Below, piece by piece: positions 1 to 8,242 of a stretch of 64,000 bases of DNA. This stretch comes from Moheibacter stercoris (lineage in GTDB: Bacteria > Bacteroidota > Bacteroidia > Flavobacteriales > Weeksellaceae). The notes below the pieces were generated by a model. That model made no database searches. It worked only from the letters and a program-made list of their open reading frames with translations, and had not been told where the DNA came from. Position 1 is the first letter of the stretch. Each line of letters starts with the position of its first letter. Location: positions 1-64,000 of the forward strand of contig NZ_JBEPMO010000008.1 in NCBI RefSeq assembly GCF_040545805.1, written 5' to 3'. A program made the position numbers and the translations under genes.

Positions 1-54
1 TGTCATGGTGTAATCGCGTTGGGTACGCTTTTGATAATTTGTCTCTTCTTTCAT
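1..54 (-). CDS. IS3-family transposase OrfA, N-terminal fragment (runs off the window)
   Basis: Eighteen codons are visible from an ATG at 54-52 (MKEETNYQKRTQRDYTMT). The KRTQRDYT stretch resembles the N-terminus of helix-turn-helix OrfA transposases of IS3-family elements in Flavobacteriia, as I recall the family. The start lies about 40 bases inside the putative inverted repeat, the usual spacing. The fragment is too short for a domain to be seen, and the call rests on this motif plus the adjacent terminal repeat. Confidence 0.5.
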   Translation of the reverse strand, partial: MKEETNYQKRTQRDYTMT

Positions 55-95
55 AATGATTCTTTTTTTTTGTATCATTATTTCAGGACGAGACA
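1..95 (-). mobile_element. Edge of an IS3-like insertion sequence
   Basis: The left end of the window holds the first codons of a transposase-like gene on the minus strand, preceded by a segment that reads, on the minus strand, TGTCTCGTCCTGAAATA from about position 95 inward. A TGT start immediately upstream of a short OrfA is typical of IS3-family terminal inverted repeats. Only one end is visible, so neither the partner repeat nor a target duplication can be checked. The boundary at 95 is inferred. Confidence 0.5.
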
Positions 96-107
96 TTAGC
101 ATAAAAA

Positions 108-138
108 AGAAAAGCTCCGAGTAAATTCGGAGCTTTTT
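108..138. terminator. Bidirectional intrinsic terminator
   Basis: An 11-base stem AAAAGCTCCGA pairs with TCGGAGCTTTT around a short loop, with T-runs on both strands. It lies directly after the stop of the S9 peptidase gene (minus strand) and between it and the insertion sequence. Confidence 0.85.
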
Positions 139-141
139 CTT

Positions 142-2556
142 TTATTTCCCTTCAGAGGGTTTCAAATATTTTTCTAAGAATTGATCTTGTTCCCACAAAA
201 GGTGCATCAAATTCTCTTTGGCCACATAACTATGACTTTCTTTTGGCAAAATAACCATTCGAACCGGCGCTCCCAATCCTTTTAATGCTTGAAAATAACG
301 TTCGGTTTGTAAGGTAAATGTGCCAGGATTGTTATCTGCTTCACCATGTGTCAACAACATCGGCGTTTTCATTTTATCGGCATTCATAAAAGGAGACATT
401 TTGGTATACACATCTTTTGCTTCCCAGAAATTTCGTTGTTCTGTTTGAAATCCAAATGGCGTTAAGGAACGGTTGTAAGCACCACTTCGTGCAATTCCAA
501 CCGCAAATAAATCGGAATACGTCAACAAATTCGCTGTCATAAAAGCACCATAAGAATGTCCACCAACACCTACGCGCTTACGGTCGATGTAGCCCATTTT
601 ATCAATTGCATCGATGGCAGCTTCCGCATTCCAAACCAATTGCTCTACGAAATTGTCATTGGGTTCGGTTTCACCTTCACCAATAATCGGGAAAGCTGCA
701 TCATCCAAAACAGCGTAACCACGCGTTACCCAATACACGAAACTTCCATAATAAGGGAAGGTAAATTCGTTGGGGTTATGAGCAGATTGTCCTGCGCTAT
801 TTTTGTCTTTGTATTCTGCCGGATAAGCCCAAATCAACAAAGGTAATTTGTCTTTTTTGTTATAGTTTGCCGGCAAATAAAGGGTTCCAGATAATTCAAC
901 TCCATCTTTTCGTTGGTATTTTACCACTTCTTTGTGAACTCCTTTGATGCTTTCAAACGGATTTTTGAAATGTGTCAATTGCGTCAAACTTTCTTTTTTC
1001 TTGATGTTTCGGAAGTAGAAATTCGGATATTCCGTAGCGGATTCTATTCGAACCAAAGCCGTTCCTTTCTTTGCATCCACAATCGTAATGATGTCTTCTT
1101 TTTTATTGGAATAAGAAGATTGATACAGTCTTTTCGTTTTCAAAGTATTCAAATCCAATTGATCGATAAAAGGAAATTGTCCCTTGGGCGTATGACCTTC
1201 ACCAATCAAGTAGGTAGACTGATTGTCAATTGCCAAAACATATTTTCCGAATTCATTTTTTCTTGTTTCAAATACACCTGGATCGCTATAAATATCTTGA
1301 TAATTTCGGTCATTGATCAGTTTTAATCCAGCAGATGGATTGGATGGATTGAAAAGGAAAGTTCGTAAGTTTCTTGTATCATACCAATTGTCATAGACTA
1401 TAGCTGTTTGTTGATTTCCCCATTCGATTCCCGAATAGCGTTGTTCCGTTTTCAATAATAATTTTGGCTCAGCAGTAAAAGGAGCGTCCCAAGAATAGAC
1501 CGCATCTCTATGCGAAACCTTTTCTGCAGGATCACCGTTGTCCAAAGCTTCTACATACACCAAAGTAGCTGGCAAATCGTCTCTCCAGAACATGGCACGT
1601 TTTCCTTTGCGAACCGCCATAAATCCTTTTGGCATAATTTCGGCCAAGTCCAATTGGTTTACTTGTTTTACCAAATTTCCATTGATATCATAAACCGAAG
1701 TTTCCATTGGGAAACGGCTCATTGGAACCAAGTAGGAATAAGGTCTTTGAATGGTTGAAATCAAAATCAAATTCCCGTCTGGAGAAAAAGAAATGCTTCT
1801 ATAAAGATTGGCATCTTTGAATTTGTTTACCGAACCATTGATGTTGACTTTGTAAATTTCAGTCGAAACAATTTGTTCGAAATTATGCTCGTCTGTTTTA
1901 TTCTTCAATAAATCTTGATAGGTTCTATTTTGCGAAACGCTTCCATCTGAAACCGAAACAATTGGGCCCGTTGGCAAATATTTTTTCGTGTCGATTAAAT
2001 TTCTTCCTGGTGCAACGTTTCTAATCAATAAATTTTGACTATCTCTAAACCAAGTGATTGGATTTCCTAAATTGGCATTTAAGGGTTGAGTTGAAATTTT
2101 CTTTGCACTAACAGTCGCAATGTCTACAAGGTATAATTCCAATCCTTTTTCTCCTGTATGCGTAAAAGCAATTTTGGTTTCATCGGGTGACCAAGTTAAA
2201 TTCGCAATTCTAGGATTGGTTGGCAATCCCGAAACTTGTTTTTCGGAAGATTCCGAAACTTTTCGAATTTTTAAATTATTGATGTAGGTAATCGTACTCG
2301 AAATATTATGATCGGGATTGATTCGAATTCCTCCCAAACGCATTTCCTCTTGATTCAAATCATCAAGTGATTTATAGGTATTTCGATAGGATAATAACAT
2401 GATTTTCTTGTCAGAATCCATCAAAACAGATGGAGTGCGCTCAAAATCAAATAATTCTAAAATTTCTTTTGGTGGCTTTTGGTACTCGAGATTTTCTTGT
2501 GAGAATCCGAAACTGTGGACTAGAAAAATGGCAAGTGCAACTAAACTGCGTTTCAT
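142..2556 (-). CDS. S9D-type prolyl oligopeptidase family peptidase (glutamyl-endopeptidase-like), secreted
   Basis: An 804-residue alpha/beta-hydrolase peptidase with a signal peptide (residues 1-20, ending FGFSQ), an N-terminal beta-propeller-like half and a C-terminal catalytic half. The nucleophile sits in GGHSYGAFMTANLL (S668). The Asp is in HGEADNN (D741) and the His in ESHSY (H775). The stretch around GGHSYGAFM, ARSGAYNR and TPFGFQ closely matches the glutamyl endopeptidase (CGEP, MEROPS S9D) group known from plants and bacteria, so cleavage after Glu is the likely activity. This is an inference from family. The gene stands alone, followed by a strong terminator. A TATATTTG box lies about 30 bases upstream of the ATG. 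Confidence 0.92.
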   Translation of the reverse strand: MKRSLVALAIFLVHSFGFSQENLEYQKPPKEILELFDFERTPSVLMDSDKKIMLLSYRNTYKSLDDLNQEEMRLGGIRINPDHNISSTITYINNLKIRKVSESSEKQVSGLPTNPRIANLTWSPDETKIAFTHTGEKGLELYLVDIATVSAKKISTQPLNANLGNPITWFRDSQNLLIRNVAPGRNLIDTKKYLPTGPIVSVSDGSVSQNRTYQDLLKNKTDEHNFEQIVSTEIYKVNINGSVNKFKDANLYRSISFSPDGNLILISTIQRPYSYLVPMSRFPMETSVYDINGNLVKQVNQLDLAEIMPKGFMAVRKGKRAMFWRDDLPATLVYVEALDNGDPAEKVSHRDAVYSWDAPFTAEPKLLLKTEQRYSGIEWGNQQTAIVYDNWYDTRNLRTFLFNPSNPSAGLKLINDRNYQDIYSDPGVFETRKNEFGKYVLAIDNQSTYLIGEGHTPKGQFPFIDQLDLNTLKTKRLYQSSYSNKKEDIITIVDAKKGTALVRIESATEYPNFYFRNIKKKESLTQLTHFKNPFESIKGVHKEVVKYQRKDGVELSGTLYLPANYNKKDKLPLLIWAYPAEYKDKNSAGQSAHNPNEFTFPYYGSFVYWVTRGYAVLDDAAFPIIGEGETEPNDNFVEQLVWNAEAAIDAIDKMGYIDRKRVGVGGHSYGAFMTANLLTYSDLFAVGIARSGAYNRSLTPFGFQTEQRNFWEAKDVYTKMSPFMNADKMKTPMLLTHGEADNNPGTFTLQTERYFQALKGLGAPVRMVILPKESHSYVAKENLMHLLWEQDQFLEKYLKPSEGK

Positions 2557-2584
2557 TTACTTGTTTTTAAAATTCATATAAAGA

Positions 2585-2592
2585 CAAATATA
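2585..2592 (-). promoter_or_regulatory. -7 box (TATATTTG) upstream of the S9 peptidase
   Basis: The minus strand reads TATATTTG, a match to the Bacteroidetes TAnnTTTG element, 28 bases before the ATG. No good TTG -33 element is seen at the usual spacing, so this is tentative. Confidence 0.35.
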
Positions 2593-2659
2593 AGTTTTCA
2601 AAATTGGAAACCGAAAAACTAAAACGCTTTCTAGATAAGAAAAAAGGAATCTTTCATTT

Positions 2660-2688
2660 TTGGAACTTAGCTGCTTGATGTATCTTTG
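2660..2688 (+). promoter_or_regulatory. Flavobacterial promoter of the prenyl synthase operon
   Basis: TTG at 2660-2662, an 18-base spacer and TATCTTTG at 2681-2688 give a full match to TTG-N17-19-TAnnTTTG. The ATG follows 20 bases after the box. Confidence 0.75.
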
Positions 2689-2708
2689 CCCCACAAGAAA
2701 TAGAAATC

Positions 2709-3680
2709 ATGAATGTAATCGAAGAATATCAGGAAATAGTAAGCAAAGCGCTAGAAAATTATCAGTTTAACAACGCTGAACCAAAAGAATTATATGAACC
2801 TTGTGATTATATTTTAAGCATCGGTGGAAAGCGTTTGCGCCCAGTGATTGTGATGTTGGGATCGTATATTTTTGATGGAAACGTGGAAGATGTAATCAAA
2901 CCCGCTTTAGCCATCGAGTTTTTCCATAATTTCTCTTTGATGCATGATGATATTATGGACGAAGCTCCTTTGAGAAGAGGTATGCAAACCGTTCATTTAA
3001 AATACAACATCAACACTGGAATTTTGTCTGGAGATGCTATGTTGATTCAAGCCTATAGAATGTTTGAAGATCTTCCTGCAGAAAAATTCAAAGCGGTAAC
3101 CCAATTGTTCTCCAAAACAGCAGTTGAACTTTGTGAAGGACAACAATACGACATGAATTTCGAAACTCAGAAAGAAGTTAGTTATGATGAATACATCAAA
3201 ATGATTTCTTTGAAAACCGGTGTGATGATGGGTGCTTCCTTGCAAATTGGTGGAATGATTGCTGGTGGAAATGTTGAAGACTGCCAAAATTTATACGATT
3301 TCGGATTGCATTTAGGGATTGCTTTCCAATTAAAAGATGATTATTTAGATGTGTTCGGACAAAAAGATTTTGGAAAAATACATGCTGGAGACATCATCGA
3401 AAATAAAAAGACCATTTTATACATCAAAGCTTTGGAATTGGCAGAAAAATCAGATGCCGATGAATTGAAGTTTTGGTATGGTATGAAAACCGATAACATT
3501 GACAAGGTATATGCAGTAGAACGCATCTATAAAGCTTCCAAAATTGATCATGAAGTCATGAATTTAATTGGAGAATACACTGATAAAGCCATGAGTTTCT
3601 TGAACAAAATCAATGTTTCAGAAGAAAAGAAAAATTCCTTAAAAGCTTTAGCTGCTTCTTTGATTGATAGACAAATCTAA
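2709..3680 (+). CDS. Polyprenyl (geranylgeranyl/farnesyl-type) diphosphate synthase
   Basis: A 323-residue trans-prenyltransferase that condenses isopentenyl diphosphate with allylic diphosphates in the cytoplasm, feeding quinone, carotenoid or undecaprenyl synthesis. The first aspartate-rich motif is DDIMD (residues 80-84), followed by RRG. The second is DDYLD (210-214). The two-residue spacing in the first motif differs from the four-residue spacing of the usual bacterial FPP synthase (IspA). A Phe lies five residues before the first motif, which in this family tends to limit chain length to about C15-C20. The exact product is not decided by sequence. The gene heads an operon: the next gene starts on its stop codon (TAATG overlap). 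Confidence 0.9.
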   Translation: MNVIEEYQEIVSKALENYQFNNAEPKELYEPCDYILSIGGKRLRPVIVMLGSYIFDGNVEDVIKPALAIEFFHNFSLMHDDIMDEAPLRRGMQTVHLKYNINTGILSGDAMLIQAYRMFEDLPAEKFKAVTQLFSKTAVELCEGQQYDMNFETQKEVSYDEYIKMISLKTGVMMGASLQIGGMIAGGNVEDCQNLYDFGLHLGIAFQLKDDYLDVFGQKDFGKIHAGDIIENKKTILYIKALELAEKSDADELKFWYGMKTDNIDKVYAVERIYKASKIDHEVMNLIGEYTDKAMSFLNKINVSEEKKNSLKALAASLIDRQI

Positions 3681-4672
3681 TGCAATTCAGAACCGAATTA
3701 CAGATACCCGAGTCTGACAGAAAAATTTCTCATTCCCATAAAATTTTGGGAATCGGTTCTTGCTTTGTCGACAACATAGGCGAGAAGATGGAAGAATCCA
3801 AGTTTCAAGTGTTATTGAACCCATTTGGAACTTTGTTTCATCCGCTTGCTATGGAAAATGCTTTGGCAAGAATGCATTCTTTGACCTATTATACTCAAGA
3901 CGAAATTTTTAAATACAAAGAATTGTATTTCAGTTGGGACCATCATACTTCCTTTAGCCAAACAACCTTGAAAGCGACTTTGGAAAAAATCAACAATGAG
4001 TTGGAGATGGCCAATAATTTCTTGCAAAATGCAGATTGTTTCATCTTGACGTTTGGAACTTCTTGGGTGTATAAATTGAAAGAATTAGGTTTATTTGTGG
4101 CGAATTGCCATAAAGTCCCCAATCCGAATTTTCAAAAATATCTGTTAACCGATACCCAAATCAAATCATCTATTAAGAATTGTTTCAATTTGATTTTTGA
4201 TATCAATCCCAATGCGCAGATTATTACGACCATCAGTCCTGTTCGTCATACAAAAGATGGAATGGTAGAAAACAACATCAGCAAATCGAGATTGATTTCC
4301 AATCTATGCGATGTCGCGATGCAATATGAAAATGTGGATTATTTCCCAGCATTTGAATTGATGATGGATGATTTAAGGGATTATCGTTTTTACAAAGAAG
4401 ATTTGATTCATCCCAACGAAACTGCGATCCAATACATTTGGGAGAAATTTTCCGATACCTATTTTGAAAAATCGACCCAAGAGAAAATCGCCATTGCCAA
4501 AAAAATTCAACTTTCCTTGGCGCATAGACCGATGAATACCAACACAACGGCCTACAAGGAATTTTTATACAAAACCCAAAAACACATTGAAACGGTTGAG
4601 GATAAATTCCCGAAAGACAGTTTCATGATGGAAAAATTATTAGTAAGAAAATTGATGACCAATGCTAATTGA
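3680..4672 (+). CDS. GSCFA domain protein
   Basis: A 330-residue protein with the defining GIGSCFVDN motif at residues 24-32, where the family consensus is GSCFA. The GSCFA family (PF08885) resembles SGNH/GDSL-like hydrolases, with Ser in the first block and an Asp/His pair near the end. DLIHPNETAIQYIWEKF near residue 240 fits that last block. No signal peptide is seen. Its function is not established. It overlaps the prenyl synthase stop by one base and the downstream tatD start by 11 bases, so the three genes are probably translated as a coupled operon. Confidence 0.85.
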   Translation: MQFRTELQIPESDRKISHSHKILGIGSCFVDNIGEKMEESKFQVLLNPFGTLFHPLAMENALARMHSLTYYTQDEIFKYKELYFSWDHHTSFSQTTLKATLEKINNELEMANNFLQNADCFILTFGTSWVYKLKELGLFVANCHKVPNPNFQKYLLTDTQIKSSIKNCFNLIFDINPNAQIITTISPVRHTKDGMVENNISKSRLISNLCDVAMQYENVDYFPAFELMMDDLRDYRFYKEDLIHPNETAIQYIWEKFSDTYFEKSTQEKIAIAKKIQLSLAHRPMNTNTTAYKEFLYKTQKHIETVEDKFPKDSFMMEKLLVRKLMTNAN

Positions 4673-5429
4673 TACGCATACCCATTTGTATTCAGAAGAA
4701 TTTGACGAGGACAGAGACGCCATGATTCAACGTGCTTTTGATGCTGGAATTGAGCATTTTTACATTCCTGCAATTGATTCTTCTTATACCGAAAGAATGT
4801 TGGATTTGGAAGCAAACTATCCCAACAATATGCATTTGATGATGGGTTTGCATCCAACCTATGTTAAACCCGAAACTTTTGAAGAAGAATTGGCGCATGT
4901 CAAAGAATGGTTAGACAAACGTTCCTTTTCTGCGGTAGGCGAAATTGGCATTGATTTGTATTGGGACAAAACGACTTTGCCACAACAACAAATTGCATTT
5001 AAACAACAAATCAATTGGGCAAAGGAAAAAGGTTTACCAATTGTGATTCATGGACGCGATAGTTTCGAAGAAATCTTCGAGATTTTGGAAGAAGAAAAAG
5101 ACGAAAAACTATACGGAATTTTCCATTGTTTCACCGGAACAAAAGAGGATGCAGAACGAGCAATTGGATTCAATTTAAAATTGGGAATTGGAGGAGTAGC
5201 AACCTTTAAAAATGGGAAAATTGATCAATTCTTGCATGAAATTCCTTTGGAACATATTGTATTGGAAACCGATTCTCCTTATTTGGCTCCCGTTCCTTAC
5301 AGAGGAAAACGAAATGAATCTTCTTATATGGTCAATGTGGTGAATCGATTGGCAGAAATTTACCAAGTTTCAGAAAAAGAAATAGCTCAATCTACCTCAC
5401 AGAATGCATTGTCCGTTTTTGTTGATTGA
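4662..5429 (+). CDS. tatD: TatD family metal-dependent hydrolase (DNase)
   Basis: A 255-residue TIM-barrel amidohydrolase-fold protein. Metal ligands are visible in order: HTH (H6, H8), E94 in VGEIGID, H130 in VIHGRD, H155 in FHCFTG and D204 in ETDSPYL. TatD proteins are cytoplasmic 3'-5' DNases/RNases linked to DNA repair. Length and motifs are all normal for the family. The start overlaps the GSCFA gene by 11 bases. The gene is last in the operon and converges with the next gene across 24 bases. Confidence 0.93.
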   Translation: MLIDTHTHLYSEEFDEDRDAMIQRAFDAGIEHFYIPAIDSSYTERMLDLEANYPNNMHLMMGLHPTYVKPETFEEELAHVKEWLDKRSFSAVGEIGIDLYWDKTTLPQQQIAFKQQINWAKEKGLPIVIHGRDSFEEIFEILEEEKDEKLYGIFHCFTGTKEDAERAIGFNLKLGIGGVATFKNGKIDQFLHEIPLEHIVLETDSPYLAPVPYRGKRNESSYMVNVVNRLAEIYQVSEKEIAQSTSQNALSVFVD

Positions 5430-5453
5430 GCTATCTATTAAAATAGAAGTTTA

Positions 5454-6575
5454 TTATCTCACCAAGGTAAATTTCGTATTGATGACTTCTACACCTGCTT
5501 GGTTCGTCGCTTTCAAAATATAAATTCCTGGTTGTAAAGATCCACTTAAGTTTACTTTGTATTCGCCAACCGAACGTACATTCAACGTATTGGCATACAC
5601 TTGTTTGTTGTTTAAGTTATAAACGACAACATTCAAATTGCTTAAATCATTGGTTTTTGCCACAATGTTCAATTCGCTGTTTTTTACAATTGTTGGATAC
5701 AAACTATAATTCGAATTTGCCATTCCATCTAATTCCGCTTGACGTAAGAAATGCTTACTTGCTAAATCATAGACAGGAACTGCATAATCTGAACGGAAGG
5801 TTGCTTTCAAGGTTTCGAAGTCCAATGTATAGAAACCGAAATTAGCCGTTGTTCCAATCAAAACTTTTCCGTCAGCCATTACAGCCGCTCCATTTACAGT
5901 ATATTTTTCCGGTAAACCTTTGATTTGCCCTAAATAGTCAGAAACCATTTTGTTGGGATTGATTTTGAACACATGTCCCGCTGCAGAAAGCGCATAAATA
6001 TTTCCAAAGGCATCTGCAATCATATCACCTCCATAAACAGAAGTTGCAATGCCAGAAGCTTTCGCAAATTCAGCAATCGAAGGAATAGAACCCAAATTTT
6101 GAACAGTTCCATTGGAAGAGATTTTCAATAATTCCGTTCCATTGTTGTTCAAGGCATACATAAATCCATCGGAAGCCGTAGTCATTCTTGCATAATAACT
6201 TCCTTGGTCTGTGTTCACCACATTTGCCGAAGCAATTTCCACAATACTTCCTTGTTTTGAAGCAGCATCTACCAAAGCAACACGATTATTGTTCATCGGC
6301 ATATACACCAATTCACCCGTATTTGAAACCGTCATAGCCGCAATGTATTTTCCGCAGCTACACGCTTTGGTTGCGTTGGTTTCAGCATTTTCTATCGTTA
6401 ATTTATCTGCTTTGGAAAGCAAAATGTTGGAAGAGTTCAAGTTGTTGGCATCCAATGTTCGGAAATCATTGAATTCGATTTTTCCTTTTGTTAATCCTGT
6501 TGCAGCATAAATATCTTGTGCATTTACTGTAATTCCAGCCACTAACATAGAGGTAAACAATAGAGATTTTTTCAT
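5454..6575 (-). CDS. Secreted protein with propeller-like body and T9SS type A-like C-terminal sorting domain
   Basis: A 373-residue protein with a signal peptide (MKKSLLFTSMLVAGITVNAQ). The middle has repeated strand-rich blocks (for example GFMYALNNNGTELLKI, GNIYALSAAGHVFKI, GKVLIGTTANFGFYTL), which suggests an incomplete beta-propeller. The last 75 residues (VVVYNLNNKQVYANTLN to PGIYILKATNQAGVEVINTKFTLVR) resemble the type A sorting domain that sends proteins through the type IX secretion system. A CSC pair occurs near residue 73. No enzyme motif was recognised. It has its own promoter at 6604-6632. Confidence 0.75.
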   Translation of the reverse strand: MKKSLLFTSMLVAGITVNAQDIYAATGLTKGKIEFNDFRTLDANNLNSSNILLSKADKLTIENAETNATKACSCGKYIAAMTVSNTGELVYMPMNNNRVALVDAASKQGSIVEIASANVVNTDQGSYYARMTTASDGFMYALNNNGTELLKISSNGTVQNLGSIPSIAEFAKASGIATSVYGGDMIADAFGNIYALSAAGHVFKINPNKMVSDYLGQIKGLPEKYTVNGAAVMADGKVLIGTTANFGFYTLDFETLKATFRSDYAVPVYDLASKHFLRQAELDGMANSNYSLYPTIVKNSELNIVAKTNDLSNLNVVVYNLNNKQVYANTLNVRSVGEYKVNLSGSLQPGIYILKATNQAGVEVINTKFTLVR

Positions 6576-6603
6576 AGTTATTTTCTATTAAGGATTTGTT
6601 TCC

Positions 6604-6632
6604 TAAAGGTACACAATAAATTTTAAAATCAA
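6604..6632 (-). promoter_or_regulatory. Promoter of the secreted propeller-like protein
   Basis: On the minus strand TTG (6632-6630), an 18-base spacer and TACCTTTA (6611-6604) match TTG-N17-19-TAnnTTTG with one mismatch in the last base. It lies 28 bases before the ATG. Confidence 0.55.
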
Positions 6633-6724
6633 AACATTTCCTCAAACCATACTAAATACGTCAATTTGACACCTATTTTTAATCGAAATTCGATAAAATC
6701 AGCCAAAATGACTGATAAATTTCA

Positions 6725-6752
6725 TTGGAATACAAATTGAAATTTACTTTTC
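6725..6752 (+). promoter_or_regulatory. Promoter of hsp20
   Basis: TTG at 6725-6727, a 17-base spacer and TACTTTTC at 6745-6752 are close to the Bacteroidetes consensus. The ATG follows 24 bases later. Just upstream are the imperfect palindromes ATCGAAATTCGAT and ATCAGCCAAAATGACTGAT, which could be regulator sites. No CIRCE element is present. Confidence 0.5.
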
Positions 6753-6776
6753 AAACAAATTAAAATTTAAAAAAAA

Positions 6777-7208
6777 ATGAGAACACCCATAAGAAGAAGC
6801 CAAGATTTATTTGGAGGATTAATTGAAAACATGTTGAACGATACGCAGAACTTTAAAAAGGAATTGAAAAACTTTTGGGTTATGCCAGCAGTAAATATCA
6901 AAGACAAAGAAGATGAATTTGAAATTGAATTAGCAGCTCCAGGTTTACAAAAAGAAGACTTTTCAATCGAGGTAGAAGAAGATTTATTGAAATTGAGTGT
7001 GGATAAAAAGCAAGAAAATGAAACCGTACAAGAAAACTTCACACGCAAAGAATTCAATTTCACAAAATTTCAACGAAACTTTTCACTTCCAAAAAATATG
7101 ATTGACACAGACAATATGAAAGCCAATTATGTGGATGGAATCTTACGAGTTTCTTTACCAAAAATCAAAGAAGCAAAGAATACAAAAATCAAGATTGCAG
7201 TTAATTAA
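6777..7208 (+). CDS. Small heat shock protein, Hsp20/alpha-crystallin family
   Basis: A 143-residue ATP-independent holdase chaperone of the cytoplasm. The alpha-crystallin domain runs from about residue 37 (VMPAVNIKDKEDEFEIELAA) to the end. It includes APGLQKEDFSIEVEE, the FTRKEFNFTKFQRNFSLP segment and the closing GILRVSLPK block. A short C-terminal IKI-type tail (TKIKIAVN) fits the oligomerisation motif. The start ATG follows an A-rich leader typical of Bacteroidetes. The gene is monocistronic, with a terminator right after it. Confidence 0.95.
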   Translation: MRTPIRRSQDLFGGLIENMLNDTQNFKKELKNFWVMPAVNIKDKEDEFEIELAAPGLQKEDFSIEVEEDLLKLSVDKKQENETVQENFTRKEFNFTKFQRNFSLPKNMIDTDNMKANYVDGILRVSLPKIKEAKNTKIKIAVN

Positions 7209-7246
7209 GGTTTAGGTTAGGTTATCAAATAAATAGATGCAATCCG

Positions 7247-7275
7247 GCCTGATGGAGAAATTCATCAGGCTTTTT
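7247..7275 (+). terminator. Intrinsic terminator after hsp20
   Basis: GCCTGATG pairs with CATCAGGC, followed by five T residues. The 3' arm and T-run overlap the last codons of the convergent EamA gene. Confidence 0.8.
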
Positions 7276-8164
7276 GTTTGCCTATCTTTGATTTGATAAC
7301 ATCCCAATTGAATAGTAAAACCGAAAAGAAAATCAAGAAATACGCAAATCCTTGGGCTAAATTTACCTTTTCTTGAAAGTAAAATACAGCCAATAAAAAA
7401 CTTAAAATCGGATTGATGTTGATGAAAACGCCTACAACAGAAGAATTCAATTTCTTCAAGGAAAATACATTCAAATACATCGGAATGATCGTAAATACAA
7501 TGGCAATCAATACAACCAATCCATAGAACAAACTTCCTTTTTCAACGCCTGTATCGGTATTCATGAAAAATAAGGGCGAAAGTAGGATAGAACCCAATAC
7601 AATTTGCCCCGTTAACGTAAACAATTTGTCCAACTGGTTGTTTCTCTTCTGTAAAATCAAATAAATCGCATAAGAAAGCGCAATGATCATACTGTAAAGC
7701 AAATCGAGGAAATGACCAATCGATAAAATCAAACAACTAATTCCACTTAATAAAATAGCGGTTTTTTGAACCTTGCTTAATTTTTCCTTTAAGACGAAAA
7801 AGGCTAAAACTGTGGTAAGAATCGGACAAATCAAATAGGCGAGAGAAGTCGCATTGACACTGACATTGTTCATTACATATATAAACAAAAACCAATTCAA
7901 AGCAAGCAAAGCTGCACTAGCAACGTTTACCCAAATGATATTGGATCGTTCCTTTCGAGAAAATCCTTTAAAACCTTGAATGTTCTTTTGGGTTTGTTTC
8001 CATTGAATAACAAAACTGAACAACAAAATAAAAATCGACGCAAAACTCATCCGATATACCAAAATATCGACTGACGAATACGCACTCAAAGGTTTCAACG
8101 CCAAACTAAACAACCCCCAAATGGTGAATGCTATAATGGCGGCTGCATAATATTTTGAATTCAA
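7265..8164 (-). CDS. EamA/RarD-type drug-metabolite exporter
   Basis: About 299 residues with ten predicted membrane helices in two EamA halves. Typical signatures are IIAFTIWGLFSLALKPL at the first helix and ININPILSFLLAVFYFQEKVN near the end. Such proteins export small metabolites or amino acids; the substrate cannot be told. I place the start at TTG 8164 (LNSKYYAAA), because 8165-8215 looks like an AT-rich non-coding spacer (ATACATTATAC-type words) and family members begin near this point. An ATG at 8215 would add 17 unlikely residues. It is probably co-transcribed with rimO upstream. Confidence 0.87.
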   Translation of the reverse strand: MNSKYYAAAIIAFTIWGLFSLALKPLSAYSSVDILVYRMSFASIFILLFSFVIQWKQTQKNIQGFKGFSRKERSNIIWVNVASAALLALNWFLFIYVMNNVSVNATSLAYLICPILTTVLAFFVLKEKLSKVQKTAILLSGISCLILSIGHFLDLLYSMIIALSYAIYLILQKRNNQLDKLFTLTGQIVLGSILLSPLFFMNTDTGVEKGSLFYGLVVLIAIVFTIIPMYLNVFSLKKLNSSVVGVFININPILSFLLAVFYFQEKVNLAQGFAYFLIFFSVLLFNWDVIKSKIGKQKA

Positions 8165-8242
8165 TTTTTTAAAAGTATAATGTATGAATGTAAAATGTAT
8201 ATTGTATATCTTCAAGTATACAGTATCAAACTACAATTTACG

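Noticed and set aside
2709..3680. Calling the prenyl synthase IspA (FPP synthase) outright
   Set aside because: The first Asp-rich motif has two rather than four intervening residues, so the chain length, and thus the symbol, is uncertain.
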